64,000 nt of DNA, taken from Polyangiaceae bacterium (GTDB lineage: Bacteria; Myxococcota_A; Polyangia; Polyangiales; Polyangiaceae). The notes below the pieces were generated by a model. It did no database searches, had not been told where the DNA came from, and worked only from the letters and a program-made list of their open reading frames with translations. The stretch spans positions 1 to 64,000 of the forward strand of contig JADLEQ010000107.1 in NCBI GenBank assembly GCA_020846005.1, in the 5' to 3' direction. Below, piece after piece: positions 15,080-23,651 of the stretch; within the stretch, counting starts at the first letter, position 1; every line of letters begins with the position of its first letter. The translations under genes and the position numbers were made by a program.

Positions 15080-16017
15080 GCCGCGTCGCGCGCGTCGCGC
15101 TCGGGGCGGCCGCGTGCGGCGCCGCGGTGGCGGTCGCGCCGCTCGTCGGTGGGCTCCCCGCCGGAGAGCTCGGCGACGTCGTGCTGTGGCAGCTCCGCGC
15201 GCCTCGGGTCGCGGCCGGCGCGCTGGTCGGCGGCACGCTGGCGACGGTCGGCGCCGTCTACCAGGTGACGTTCGCGAACCCGCTCGCCACACCCAGCACC
15301 GTCGGCACGCTGGCGGGCGCGACGCTCGGCGCGCTGCTCGCGTTGGTGGTCGGCCCGCGGGATCTCGCGCTCCCGGTCGTCGTGGCCGCGGCCTTCGCCG
15401 GCGCGCTCGCGATCGGGAGCGCGGTCGCGGCGGTCGCCGCGCACCCCCGAGCGCGCACCGACGACGTCCTGCTCGCCGGCATCGCGCTCTCGCTCGCCGC
15501 GAGCGCGATCTCGACGGGGCTCGAGTACGGCGCGGACGCGCAGACGCTGTTCGCCGCCGCACAGTGGTCGCTCGGGCGCCTGCCGCAGGTCGGTTGGCGG
15601 GGAGTGCTCAGCGCGGCGCCGTTCCTCGCGGCGTCGTGCGGGGCCGCGCTGCTGCTCGTCCGCGCGCTCGGTTCGCTCGTCGCCGGCGCGGACGTCGCGC
15701 ACGCCCAGGGCGTCCACGTCGCCCGCGTGCGTGCCCTGGCGGTGGGGACCGGGGCGCTCGGCGTGGCCGCCTGCGTCGCGTGGTGCGGCCCCATCGCGTT
15801 CGTGGGGCTGATCGTGCCGCATCTCGTGCGCCTGGCCTCGGGGAGCGCCGCGCCAGCGGTCGTCGTGCCGCTGTCGCTGCCGTTCGGCGCGGCGTTCCTC
15901 GTGGTCTGCGACGTCCTGGCGCGCACGCTGCTGCCCGGTCGGGACCTGCCCGTCGGCGTGCTCACCGCGGCGCTCGGCGCGCCGGCGCTGCTCGCGCTGC
16001 TCGTGCGTCGCCGGTAG
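15076..16017 (+). CDS. FecCD-family ABC permease
   Basis: A 313-residue inner-membrane permease with about nine hydrophobic segments. It shows family features such as LRAPRVAAGALVGGTLATVGAVYQ near the N-terminus, the coupling region and IAFVGLIVPHLVRL near the C-terminus. It pairs with the ATPase upstream to import an iron complex, cobalamin or a similar ligand. The Ala/Val-rich sequence is typical for this G+C. The start is TTG with a strong Shine-Dalgarno (15065-15071). A binding protein must come from elsewhere, or the system works with an unlinked one. Confidence 0.85.
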   Translation: MSRVARVALGAAACGAAVAVAPLVGGLPAGELGDVVLWQLRAPRVAAGALVGGTLATVGAVYQVTFANPLATPSTVGTLAGATLGALLALVVGPRDLALPVVVAAAFAGALAIGSAVAAVAAHPRARTDDVLLAGIALSLAASAISTGLEYGADAQTLFAAAQWSLGRLPQVGWRGVLSAAPFLAASCGAALLLVRALGSLVAGADVAHAQGVHVARVRALAVGTGALGVAACVAWCGPIAFVGLIVPHLVRLASGSAAPAVVVPLSLPFGAAFLVVCDVLARTLLPGRDLPVGVLTAALGAPALLALLVRRR

Positions 16018-16108
16018 CGGCGCTCGCCGTGGCCGCGTCCGAGCCGGCACCGGCGCCGCGGTCGCTCCCCCACGCTCGGGCCCGAGCCACGCGTCCCCCG
16101 AGCGGTGC

Positions 16109-16114
16109 TACGAG
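16109..16114 (+). promoter_or_regulatory. -10 box TACGAG for a leaderless gene
   Basis: TACGAG ends 6 nt before the ATG at 16121. The final T of the consensus is replaced by G. Confidence 0.4.
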
Positions 16115-16120
16115 GCCCGC

Positions 16121-16450
16121 ATGACCAGCGGCGCACCGAGCGAGGACGACCTCCTGCGGGAGCGCGTGCGCGCCAGGTTGCGGGACGTCATCGATCCCGA
16201 GGTCGGGCTCAACATCGTCGATCTCGGCCTCGTGTACGGCGTCGAGGTCCAGGGAGGCGAGGTGACCGTGCAGCTCACCATGACGACGCCGGCGTGCCCG
16301 CTCGGGGATCAGATCGTGGAGGACGCCCGCGACCGCATCTCGGACGAGGTCGGGGTGGTCGCCGTCCACGTCGACCTGGTGTGGGAGCCGCCCTGGAGCC
16401 CGGAGCGGATGTCCCCCGAGGCACGGCAGACCCTGGGTTGGTCGGGGTGA
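16121..16450 (+). CDS. MIP18/DUF59-family metal-sulfur cluster assembly factor
   Basis: A 109-residue protein of the DUF59 family (PaaD/SufT-like). The diagnostic region DVIDPEVGLNIVDLGLVYGV (about 22-41) and the TMTTPACPLGD loop with the conserved Cys (about 70) are present. Family members help mature Fe-S proteins. The downstream membrane protein starts inside its stop codon (GTGA overlap), so the two are translated together. This hints that the membrane protein or its partner carries a metal centre. A leaderless -10 box precedes it. Confidence 0.8.
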   Translation: MTSGAPSEDDLLRERVRARLRDVIDPEVGLNIVDLGLVYGVEVQGGEVTVQLTMTTPACPLGDQIVEDARDRISDEVGVVAVHVDLVWEPPWSPERMSPEARQTLGWSG

Positions 16451-17517
16451 GCGCGGGCGGCTCGCTCTTCGTCCGGCGCGCGCTCCTGCTCGCGGTCGCG
16501 CCGACCGCCGCTGCCGCGGTGCTCGGCGGGCTCGGTCGCCTGGGGATCGTGGAGGGCCTCGCGGCGGCGCACGCCCCCGCGCACGGCCCGCTGTTCGTGC
16601 TCGGGGTGTTCCTCACCGTAATCTCGCTCGAGCGCGCGGTGGCGCTCGGCGCGGGCTGGAGCCTCGGGGTGCCGGCCGTCGCCGCGAGCGGCGCGGCCGG
16701 GATGCTGGCGGGAGTCGCGGGCGCGGCGTGGGTGTCGGCCGGCGCGGCGCTCGGGCTGGTGGCGGTGAACGCCGCGATCGTGCGCCGGCAGTCGGCGGTG
16801 TTCACCTGGCTGATGCTGCTCGGCGCGACCGCGCTCGCCAGCGGGACGGTCGCGTGGGCGGTGGGGCAGCCCGTGTCTGCGGTGGCACCTGCGTGGATCG
16901 CGTTCTTCGTCCTCACGATCGCGGCCGAGCGGCTGGAGCTGTCACGGCTCGCCCCCACGCCTCGCTGGGCGACGTGGGTGCTCGCGAGCGTGTCCGTCGC
17001 GCTGGCGGGGCTGTCGCTGGCGCTGGCGTTCGGGCGCCCGGCCCCCGCCTGGGCGCTCGGGGCGGCGCTCGCGCTGATCGGAGCCTGGCAGCTCCGGTTC
17101 GATCTCGCGCGGCGGCTCGTGCGCCAGCGAGGCCTGCCGCGCTTCTCGGCCGCGGGCGTCCTCGCCGCGGCGACCTGGCTCTTGGCGTCGGGCGCGGTCG
17201 TCGCGCTGCGCGGCAGCGGCGACGCGAGCGGCCCCGCCTACGACCTCGCGCTCCACGGCGTGTTGATCGGCTACGTCCTCTCGATGGTGTTCGCGCACGC
17301 GCCGATCATCCTGCCGGCCGTCGCGCGCGTGCAGGTGCCGTTCCGGGGCACGTACTACGCGCCGCTCGCGGCCCTGCACGGCGGCCTCCTCCTGCGCGCG
17401 GCAGGGGATCTGCTGCCGGACGCGTCCCTCCGGCGAGCGGGGACGCTGGGCAACGCGCTGGCGCTGGCGCTCTTCGCCGCCACCGTCCTCCACGCTCGGC
17501 TGCGGCCTGCCCGGTAG
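16447..17517 (+). CDS. multi-pass membrane protein, NnrS-like (tentative)
   Basis: A 356-residue integral membrane protein with about 11 hydrophobic segments. His residues sit in membrane-flanking motifs (AHAPAHGPLF near the N-terminus, LALHGVLIGYVLSMVFAHAPI and AALHGG in the C-terminal part). This pattern resembles NnrS-type heme/copper membrane proteins of nitrogen-oxide metabolism, but I cannot confirm the family. Its overlap with the Fe-S assembly factor gene supports a metal-related role. A strong hairpin follows 20 bp after the stop. Confidence 0.55.
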   Translation: MSAGGSLFVRRALLLAVAPTAAAAVLGGLGRLGIVEGLAAAHAPAHGPLFVLGVFLTVISLERAVALGAGWSLGVPAVAASGAAGMLAGVAGAAWVSAGAALGLVAVNAAIVRRQSAVFTWLMLLGATALASGTVAWAVGQPVSAVAPAWIAFFVLTIAAERLELSRLAPTPRWATWVLASVSVALAGLSLALAFGRPAPAWALGAALALIGAWQLRFDLARRLVRQRGLPRFSAAGVLAAATWLLASGAVVALRGSGDASGPAYDLALHGVLIGYVLSMVFAHAPIILPAVARVQVPFRGTYYAPLAALHGGLLLRAAGDLLPDASLRRAGTLGNALALALFAATVLHARLRPAR

Positions 17518-17537
17518 CCTGGCCGGGGGGCCTGGCG

Positions 17538-17564
17538 CCCGCCGCCGCTCGCCGCGGCGGCGGG
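17538..17564. terminator. perfect 11-bp hairpin after the DUF59 operon
   Basis: CCCGCCGCCGC (17538-17548), loop TCGCC, GCGGCGGCGGG (17554-17564). It lies 20 bp after the stop at 17517 and just before the next gene. No T-tract follows, so it would act as a U-independent or pause hairpin. Confidence 0.5.
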
Positions 17565-17587
17565 GCCGTGGTAGTCGCGGGCGCCGC

Positions 17588-18271
17588 GTGCTCGCTCGTC
17601 CCTTCGCCATCGCTAGCGTCTTGGCGCTGGCCCTCTCGTCGCTCGTCGCGCGTCCCGCGAGGGCTCAGTGCGTCGACGAGGAGCTCCGCGAGCAGCTCGT
17701 CGGGCGGCGCGCGTACCGCGGTGTGGTGGAGCGAAAGTTCCAGAAGGCGCTCCGCCACGAGCTCTCCCCGATGGGCGGCTGGTGGGCGGCCGACGTGGCC
17801 GACGGCGCGCCGATGTATGGCGGCGCCTACACGTTCCACTTCAGCGAGGATCTCGGGCTCGAGGCGTCCTACTTCCGCACCGAGCAGCGCTACACGCTCC
17901 TCGAGTCGGTCATCGATCGCCAGCAGGGGCTCGTCGGGCTGACCGAGTCGCCCGCCGAGCCGGTGAACCTCTTCCTCGGGCACCTCGTCTGGTCGCTCGC
18001 GTACGGCAAGGTGCGGTGGCTGGGCGGCGCCATCGGCCGTTTCGACTTCCAGCTGTCGCTCGGCGCCGGCGCGGTCGACGTGCCCGGCAGCACGGGGATC
18101 GCGGGCAGCGGCGGCTTCGGGATGAAGTTCTACCTGGCGCAGTGGCTCGCGCTCCGCCTCGACGTGCGCGACCTCGTGAGATCCCAGCGAGCCCCGCTCG
18201 GCACCGACGCGCTCGTGAACGACGTGAGCCTCCTCGGGGGGCTCAGCGTCTTCCTCCCCTTCTCGTCATGA
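17588..18271 (+). CDS. outer-membrane beta-barrel protein, myxobacterial type
   Basis: A 227-residue protein. The signal peptide is about residues 1-26 ([16 protein letters not shown], signal peptidase I site ARA-Q). The rest has alternating short strands with aromatic ends ([34 protein letters not shown]) typical of eight-stranded barrels in the myxobacterial outer-membrane family. Start is GTG at 17588. The last codon overlaps the gpmA ATG (ATGA), an odd coupling of a membrane protein with a glycolytic enzyme. A TA-containing -10 candidate (17572-17577) lies 10 nt before the start. Confidence 0.7.
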   Translation: MLARPFAIASVLALALSSLVARPARAQCVDEELREQLVGRRAYRGVVERKFQKALRHELSPMGGWWAADVADGAPMYGGAYTFHFSEDLGLEASYFRTEQRYTLLESVIDRQQGLVGLTESPAEPVNLFLGHLVWSLAYGKVRWLGGAIGRFDFQLSLGAGAVDVPGSTGIAGSGGFGMKFYLAQWLALRLDVRDLVRSQRAPLGTDALVNDVSLLGGLSVFLPFSS

Positions 18272-19017
18272 CACACACGTTGGTCCTCCTCCGCCACGGC
18301 GAGAGCCAGTGGAACCGCGAGAACCGCTTCACCGGCTGGGTGGACGTCCCGCTCAGCGAGCGCGGCGTGGAGGAGGCCCGCGCGGCCGGCCGCCTCCTGC
18401 GGGCCGAGGGCCTCGCCTTCGATCGTGCTTTCACCTCCCTCCTCCGGCGCGCGATCGAGACGCTCCACCTCACGCTTTCGGAGCTCGACGAGCTCTGGAT
18501 CCCGGTGGAGAAGTCCTGGCGGTTGAACGAGCGCATGTACGGCGCGCTGCAGGGTCTCGACAAGGCGGAGACGGCGGCACGCCACGGCGAGGCTCAGGTG
18601 AAGCTCTGGCGCCGGAGCTACGACGTTCCGCCCCCGCCGCTGCCGGCGGACGCGCCGGGCCACCCGAGCCACGATCGTCGCTACGCCTCGCTGCGTGCGG
18701 ACGAGGTGCCCGCGAGCGAGTCGCTGCGGGACACCGTCGCGCGGATGGTGCCGTATTGGGAGAGCCACCTCGCGCCAGCGCTCCGGCGCGGGGAGACGGT
18801 CCTCGTGGCCGCTCACGGCAACAGCCTGCGCGCGCTCGTGAAGCACCTCGAGTCGATCGACGACGACGCCATCGTCGAGCTGAACATCCCGACGGGCATC
18901 CCCCGCCTGTACCGCCTGGACAGCTCGCTCCGCCCGGTGGAGCGCCGCTATCTCGGCGACGAGCACGCTGCGCGCGCCGCGGCCGAGGCGGTAGCGCGGC
19001 AGGGCGCCGCGCGGTAA
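18268..19017 (+). CDS. gpmA: 2,3-bisphosphoglycerate-dependent phosphoglycerate mutase
   Basis: A 249-residue cofactor-dependent mutase interconverting 3- and 2-phosphoglycerate in glycolysis/gluconeogenesis. The phospho-acceptor motif LRHGESQWN (His10), [13 protein letters not shown], the [14 protein letters not shown] loop and [10 protein letters not shown] (His about 183) are all present. The length matches the E. coli enzyme (250). It is translationally coupled to the outer-membrane protein gene upstream (4-bp overlap). Confidence 0.9.
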   Translation: MTHTLVLLRHGESQWNRENRFTGWVDVPLSERGVEEARAAGRLLRAEGLAFDRAFTSLLRRAIETLHLTLSELDELWIPVEKSWRLNERMYGALQGLDKAETAARHGEAQVKLWRRSYDVPPPPLPADAPGHPSHDRRYASLRADEVPASESLRDTVARMVPYWESHLAPALRRGETVLVAAHGNSLRALVKHLESIDDDAIVELNIPTGIPRLYRLDSSLRPVERRYLGDEHAARAAAEAVARQGAAR

Positions 19018-19025
19018 CCGCTCCG

Positions 19026-19898
19026 TCAGATCGCGAGCGGGTCGGTCATGCGCATGAGCGCCTCCTGCGCGACCGACGCCACGAGCGTGCCGTCCGCCCT
19101 GAAGATGCGCCCGTGGTTCATCCCGCGCCCGCTCGCCGAGCTCGGGCTCTCGCACACGTAGAGCAGCCACTCGTCCGCGCGAAACGGGCGATGGAACCAG
19201 ATCGCGTGGTCGAGGCTCGCCGCCATCAGCCGCGGATCGAGCCAGGTCACGCCGTGCCAGAGGATGCAGGAGTCGAGCAGCGAGAGATCGGAGGCGTACG
19301 CCAGCACGCACTGGTGGATGAGCGGGTCGTCGGGGAGCGCACCGCCGGCTCGGAACCAGACGCGGTGCGGCGCCTGGTGCTTCCGTGGGCGCGTGGGGTC
19401 GACGGCGTCGAGGTCGCGCTGCTCGATGGGGCGCTCCAGCGCCTTCAGGAACTCGAAGAGCGGGTTCCCGGTGGCGGCGAGCGCCTCGTCGATCCGCTCC
19501 GAGTTGCTCGGGACGGACTCGGGAGGCGCCGCCTCCGGCGCGGGCAGCTGGTGCTCGAGCCCGCGCTCCTCCGCGTGGAAGGACGCGCTCATGCTGAAGA
19601 TCGCCTCGCCCTTCTGGATCGCCACCACCCGGCGAGTCGTGAAGCTGCGGCCATCGCGGATGCGGTCCACCTCGTACAGGATGGGACGAGACGGATCCCC
19701 GGGCCGGAGGAAGTAGGCGTGCAGCGAGTGCGCGAGGCGCCCCTGGACGGTACGGCACGCCGCGACGAGCGCCTGCCCGACGACCTGGCCCCCGTACACC
19801 CTCGGGCGCCCGTCCTGCGGGGAGTGACCCCGGAAAAGGTTGGAGTCGAGCGTCTCGAGGTCCAGCCGATCGAGCAGAATGTGGACGCTGTCGCTCAT
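19026..19898 (-). CDS. tesB: acyl-CoA thioesterase II (TesB family)
   Basis: A 290-residue double-hotdog thioesterase hydrolysing acyl-CoAs to fatty acids and CoA. RVYGGQVVGQAL, LHAYFLRPGDPSRPI, SLDHAIWFHRPFRADEWLLY (carrying the catalytic Asp) and GRGMNHGRIF match the family throughout, and the length is standard. It converges with gpmA (8-bp gap). The ATG at 19898 follows a TACGCG -10 box by 6 nt, so leaderless. Confidence 0.88.
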   Translation of the reverse strand: MSDSVHILLDRLDLETLDSNLFRGHSPQDGRPRVYGGQVVGQALVAACRTVQGRLAHSLHAYFLRPGDPSRPILYEVDRIRDGRSFTTRRVVAIQKGEAIFSMSASFHAEERGLEHQLPAPEAAPPESVPSNSERIDEALAATGNPLFEFLKALERPIEQRDLDAVDPTRPRKHQAPHRVWFRAGGALPDDPLIHQCVLAYASDLSLLDSCILWHGVTWLDPRLMAASLDHAIWFHRPFRADEWLLYVCESPSSASGRGMNHGRIFRADGTLVASVAQEALMRMTDPLAI

Positions 19899-19904
19899 GG
19901 CAGG

Positions 19905-19910
19905 CGCGTA
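19905..19910 (-). promoter_or_regulatory. -10 box TACGCG for the TesB gene
   Basis: The minus-strand hexamer ends 6 nt before the ATG at 19898 and there is no Shine-Dalgarno. It lies back to back with the promoter at 19944. Confidence 0.4.
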
Positions 19911-19943
19911 CCACGGCCCGGCGCAGGGCGCCCCGCGCTGCGC

Positions 19944-19949
19944 TATCGT
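19944..19949 (+). promoter_or_regulatory. -10 box TATCGT deciding the GTG at 19956
   Basis: TATCGT ends 6 nt before GTG 19956. The in-frame GTG at 19950 directly abuts the box and is unlikely to be transcribed, so the box helps choose the start. Confidence 0.45.
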
Positions 19950-19955
19950 GTGGCC

Positions 19956-20489
19956 GTGAGCTGGTCGCAGACACCCGGCGGGGCCTCCGTCCTCGCGAGC
20001 ACCGCCGCGATCATCGCTCTCACCGCGAGCTGCCGCGGCACCCCGACGGAGCCGGCGGCGAGCGCGGCGGCCTCCGCGAGCGCCGCCGCGTCGGCGGCCC
20101 GCGCGACGCGCTACCGCGCCCTGTCGGCCGCCGATCGCCTCGCCGAGGCACGGACCACGTGCTGGCTCGGAGACGACTGCGACCTGAGCCTGGGGACGAC
20201 GTTGCTCGCCGCGGCCGCGGACGACGACGAGCGGCGCGCGCTCCAGCGCGCAGCTCGCGCCGCGCTCGTGACGGAGTGGCACCGCAGGCTGCTGGCGAAG
20301 GGCACCAAGATCGCGGTCGTCCGCGCGGGCGGCGTCGACTCCGCCACGCTGGAGTTCGAAGGTGAGGCGTGCACTCGCGGATGGATCGAGGACCAGCTCC
20401 TCGGCAAGCACGGGCAGCGCCTGCGCGAGGTGGGGTTCTTGCAAGCGTCGTGCAAGAGCGCCGCGGGCGGCGTGAAGCTGGGCCTCTGA
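19956..20489 (+). CDS. small lipoprotein, unknown function
   Basis: A 177-residue exported protein. The signal ends ALTAS-C (lipobox Cys about 27). A Pro/Ala/Ser linker (about 30-50) and a helical C-terminal domain with three Cys (CWLGDDC, CTRG, ASC) follow. No family is recognised. It is first of three consecutive genes for exported proteins on this strand (with 20666 and 21444), but a hairpin at 20532-20556 separates it from the other two. Confidence 0.55.
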   Translation: MSWSQTPGGASVLASTAAIIALTASCRGTPTEPAASAAASASAAASAARATRYRALSAADRLAEARTTCWLGDDCDLSLGTTLLAAAADDDERRALQRAARAALVTEWHRRLLAKGTKIAVVRAGGVDSATLEFEGEACTRGWIEDQLLGKHGQRLREVGFLQASCKSAAGGVKLGL

Positions 20490-20531
20490 GCGCGAGGGCC
20501 GGGGCGCGTCCGCCCGACCCCAGCGGGGCGG

Positions 20532-20556
20532 CGGCCCGCCGTGAGCCGCCGGGCCG
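20532..20556. terminator. 7-bp G+C hairpin after the lipoprotein gene
   Basis: CGGCCCG (20532-20538) pairs with CGGGCCG (20550-20556) across an 11-nt loop, 43 bp after the stop at 20489. No T-tract. Confidence 0.35.
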
Positions 20557-20650
20557 GGTCCGCGCCGGGCGCCCGAGCGGACGGCTCTCCAGCCCTCCCG
20601 CGCGCCGATAGCGCCGACACGCCGCCGGCGCTCCACCCGTCGCGCCATGT

Positions 20651-20656
20651 TACCCT
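20651..20656 (+). promoter_or_regulatory. -10 box TACCCT for a leaderless gene
   Basis: TACCCT ends 9 nt before the ATG at 20666. No Shine-Dalgarno lies between. Confidence 0.45.
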
Positions 20657-20665
20657 GGGCCCGCC

Positions 20666-21433
20666 ATGCGCGCGCGCCGCCTCTCGCTCCTCGCCTCCAT
20701 CGGCCTCGCCACCCTCGCGATCGCCGCGCTCGCTCAGCCGAAGCGCGGATCGAAGCCCAAGGCCGCAGACACGGCGGCGTCCGCGAGCGCAGCCCCCGCG
20801 CCGGCGTCCGCGAGCGCGGAGCCGCCGGCGCCGACCGAATCGGCGACCCCGCGCGAGCCGCGCCCGAGCCCGGAGCTCGGCGACGCGCCACCGCCCGCGA
20901 CCTCGCGGCCGAAGACCCAGCCGTCGCCACTCGACCCAGCGCCGGAGGAGCTCCCCGACGCGGGCCCCCACGCCCCGCCGGTCAACTACGAGAAGCTGAT
21001 GGGCGAGATCACCGCGCTGCGCGGTCGCGTCGCCGCCTTGACGACGACGCTCTTCGCGAGTCGGCTTCGGGTCGTGGTGCAGGTCGAGGGCGACGACGCT
21101 CGCACACGCGCGCTCCGAGTCACGCTCGACGACGGCGTCGTCTTCCAGGCCCCGGAGCGCTTCGTCGCCGAGGACGAGAAGACGGTGTACGAGCACGCGG
21201 TCGCCCCGGGCCACCACGTCCTCGGCATCGAGATCGAGCGCAACGACGCCCGCGGCAAGCAGTGGGTCACGCAGCAGACGACCCGCTTCTCCGTCGTGGT
21301 GCCCGAGGGCAAGCGGGTCGAGGCGCTGCTGCGCGTCGAGGACGACTCGGACATGGCGGAGTCGTTCCCGGAGGACCAGGACGGCGAGTACGACCTGCGC
21401 GTGCGGCTCCGAGCGCGCGTCGCCGCGGAGTGA
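20666..21433 (+). CDS. exported protein with Pro/Ala-rich linker, unknown function
   Basis: A 255-residue protein. The signal peptide is about residues 1-23 (LASIGLATLAIAALA-Q). A linker of about 75 Ala/Pro/Ser/Glu residues follows, then a short helix (YEKLMGEITALRGRVAAL). The C-terminal beta-rich domain of about 120 residues (LRVVVQVEGDD, HHVLGIEIERND, TTRFSVVV) recalls the Ig-like/PEGA fold. The linker makes automatic pipelines call such proteins dihydrolipoamide acyltransferase; nothing here supports that. It is followed after 10 bp by the TPR protein gene with GGAG between, a two-gene operon. Confidence 0.6.
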   Translation: MRARRLSLLASIGLATLAIAALAQPKRGSKPKAADTAASASAAPAPASASAEPPAPTESATPREPRPSPELGDAPPPATSRPKTQPSPLDPAPEELPDAGPHAPPVNYEKLMGEITALRGRVAALTTTLFASRLRVVVQVEGDDARTRALRVTLDDGVVFQAPERFVAEDEKTVYEHAVAPGHHVLGIEIERNDARGKQWVTQQTTRFSVVVPEGKRVEALLRVEDDSDMAESFPEDQDGEYDLRVRLRARVAAE

Positions 21434-21443
21434 CGGAGCCCGG

Positions 21444-23621
21444 ATGCGCGCCTCCCCTCCCCGGAGATCCTCGGAGCCGCCCCGCGGTCACGCGCCGACG
21501 CGCCGCCTCGGCGCGCTCGTCGCCGTCCTCGCGCTCGCAGCCCCGGCGCTCGCCCAGCGGGGTGGGCGTCAGCGGCCGCCGCCCTCCGACAACCCCTACG
21601 GCGCCCCCGCGGGAGCGGCCGCCTCCACCGCGCCCGCGGCAGCGCCGCCAACGGAGACCGCGCCACCTGCGGAGGCGCCCCCCCCGCAGCCCTCGGGGGC
21701 GACGCCGCCCCCCGCACCGGTCCCCGCGGCGCCCAGCGGGGACGCCCCACGCGCAGCCGCGGGCCCGGATACCCGCTCCGCCGCCGTGCGCGCCTACTAC
21801 GCCGCGCTCGGGCGTCGCAAGCTCGCGCCCATCGCGGCGCTCTCGCGCGCGCGGCTCCGCGATGAGCTCGCGGCCATCGAGCGCAAGCTCGCCGCGGGGC
21901 GCCGGGATGAAGCGATCGGCGATCTGGTCTACGTGGTGGAGTCGCCTCGCTTCGACGCCTTCGCGCGCTCGGAGGAGGGACGCGCCATGGTGTTCTGGCT
22001 CGGCGACGCGCTGGGCCGGGCGGGCGCGCACGAGCCGGCGCGCGGCTACTTGGGCCGCCTGCTCCGCGGTCGACCCGACGACACCTGGGCGCGCCGCGCA
22101 GCGCGAAGCCTGGTCGACTTCGGGCTCGACTCCGACGACGCGGCGCCGTTCCTCGGAGATCTGGCGGCCGTGCCCCCGAGCGCGCCAGCGGAGGTCCGCG
22201 GTGACGTAGCGTATCTCCGCGGCCGGTGGCTCGAACAGGCCGGCCGCCCCGCCGCCGCCCTCGCGGAGTACGCCAAGGTGACGCCGCGCTCGCGCTTCTG
22301 GGCACAGGCGACGTACCTGGCGGGCCTGCTCGAGGTCCAGCGCGGCCGGCTCCGGGCCGGCGAGCGACAGTTCTGCAAGATCGCCGATCCCAAGCAGACA
22401 CCGCGCGAGGCGCCGCTGTTCGGTCACGGCGAGTTCTTCCGTGTCCGCGACCTGGCGCGGTTGGCGCTCGGGCGCGTCGCGCACGAGCAGCTCCGCCACG
22501 ACGACGCTCGTTACTACTACTACACGGTCCCGGCCGACTCGGAGCACCTCCCGGAGGCGCTGTACGAGTCCGCCACGACTCGCTACGAGAAGAAGGACTA
22601 CGCCGGGGCGCGCGAGCTGATGGACGAGCTCCGCGCACACCGAGGGCACCATCCCTACCAGGACGAGGCCTGGGTGCTCGACGCCTTCCTCGACCTCGCG
22701 ACGTGCCAGTTCCCGCAGGCGGAGCGGAAGCTCGCGACGTTCTTGCGCAAGTACACGCCGATCCGCGACGCCGCGCGGCGCATCGCCAAGGACCGCACCG
22801 CCGTCGTCCGCCTCGCGGAGGCGGTGCGCACGTCGGCGGATCCGAGCGCTGCCGGGCTCGGGCTGGACGCCGAGGTCGCGCGGACCCTCGCGGTCCTGCT
22901 CCGCGTGGACGCCGGGTACGCGCGCGCGTCCGAGCGCGTGGCTCGGCTCGAGCACCAGGCGCGCGGGCTCCTCGGCGCGATCGCCGAGCTGGACGAGGTC
23001 ACTCGACGCCTCGCGGCACCGAGGGAGCTGCGCCCGCAGTCGTCGTCGGCCGACGCCGGCGCAACGGAGCGCGTGGAGCGGATGGAAGCGCAGCTCGCCG
23101 AGGTGCGCCGTCTCCTGCGCGAGGCCGAACGCGCGGGGAAGAAGGCGCGGGGCGGCAAGGACCTCGCCGAGCTCGAGCGCCAGCTCGACGAGCTCGAGGT
23201 GCGGGTGCGCGCGGCGCGCACGAGCCTCGCGCCCGCCGGAGCCACCGGGAGCAGCGGCGACGAGCTGGCGGAGCTCGTCCGCAAGGATCGCGCGCTCGCC
23301 ACGCGCCTCTACGCGGCCGCCGAGCGGATCCGCGAGGAGGCGGTCGCTCAACAGGCCGCGCTGGCCCGGGACGCGCTCGTGCGGCTCGATCGCCGCCTGA
23401 CCCGTCTCCTCGCGCGGGCGCGCCTCGGGAAGATCGAGGTGGTGTTGGGCAAGAAGCGCTCCCTCGAGCTCGAGGTGGAGGCGCTCGCCCAGGGCCTGCT
23501 GCCACAGTCGCTGGTCGACTCGTTGGACGCGGAGCGATACCTGCGGGACGACGAGGAGTACTGGCCGTTCGACGGCGAGGACTGGGAGGACGAGTACGTC
23601 GGCGGGGAGGGGCTGCGGTAG
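21444..23621 (+). CDS. periplasmic TPR-repeat protein, possibly envelope/motility related
   Basis: A 725-residue exported protein. The signal peptide is about 21-38 (ALVAVLALAAPALA-Q), a Pro/Ala linker extends to about 110, and a long alpha-helical array follows. Recognisable TPR-like pairs include ARGYLGRLLRGRPDD, YYYYTVPADSEHLPEALYES and KKDYAGARELMDEL. A coiled coil lies at about 545-600 and the C-terminus is acidic (DDEEYWPFDGEDWEDEY). Large periplasmic TPR proteins of this plan occur in myxobacterial gliding machinery (GltC/AglT type), but I cannot show orthology. It is in an operon with the exported gene upstream. Confidence 0.6.
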   Translation: MRASPPRRSSEPPRGHAPTRRLGALVAVLALAAPALAQRGGRQRPPPSDNPYGAPAGAAASTAPAAAPPTETAPPAEAPPPQPSGATPPPAPVPAAPSGDAPRAAAGPDTRSAAVRAYYAALGRRKLAPIAALSRARLRDELAAIERKLAAGRRDEAIGDLVYVVESPRFDAFARSEEGRAMVFWLGDALGRAGAHEPARGYLGRLLRGRPDDTWARRAARSLVDFGLDSDDAAPFLGDLAAVPPSAPAEVRGDVAYLRGRWLEQAGRPAAALAEYAKVTPRSRFWAQATYLAGLLEVQRGRLRAGERQFCKIADPKQTPREAPLFGHGEFFRVRDLARLALGRVAHEQLRHDDARYYYYTVPADSEHLPEALYESATTRYEKKDYAGARELMDELRAHRGHHPYQDEAWVLDAFLDLATCQFPQAERKLATFLRKYTPIRDAARRIAKDRTAVVRLAEAVRTSADPSAAGLGLDAEVARTLAVLLRVDAGYARASERVARLEHQARGLLGAIAELDEVTRRLAAPRELRPQSSSADAGATERVERMEAQLAEVRRLLREAERAGKKARGGKDLAELERQLDELEVRVRAARTSLAPAGATGSSGDELAELVRKDRALATRLYAAAERIREEAVAQQAALARDALVRLDRRLTRLLARARLGKIEVVLGKKRSLELEVEALAQGLLPQSLVDSLDAERYLRDDEEYWPFDGEDWEDEYVGGEGLR

Positions 23622-23651
23622 CTCGCGCCGGCGCCGCCCACCCGGCGGATC

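Noticed and set aside
20666-21433. Dihydrolipoamide acyltransferase
   Set aside because: Only the Ala/Pro linker resembles that enzyme; there is no lipoyl domain or catalytic HxxxDG motif, and a signal peptide is present.
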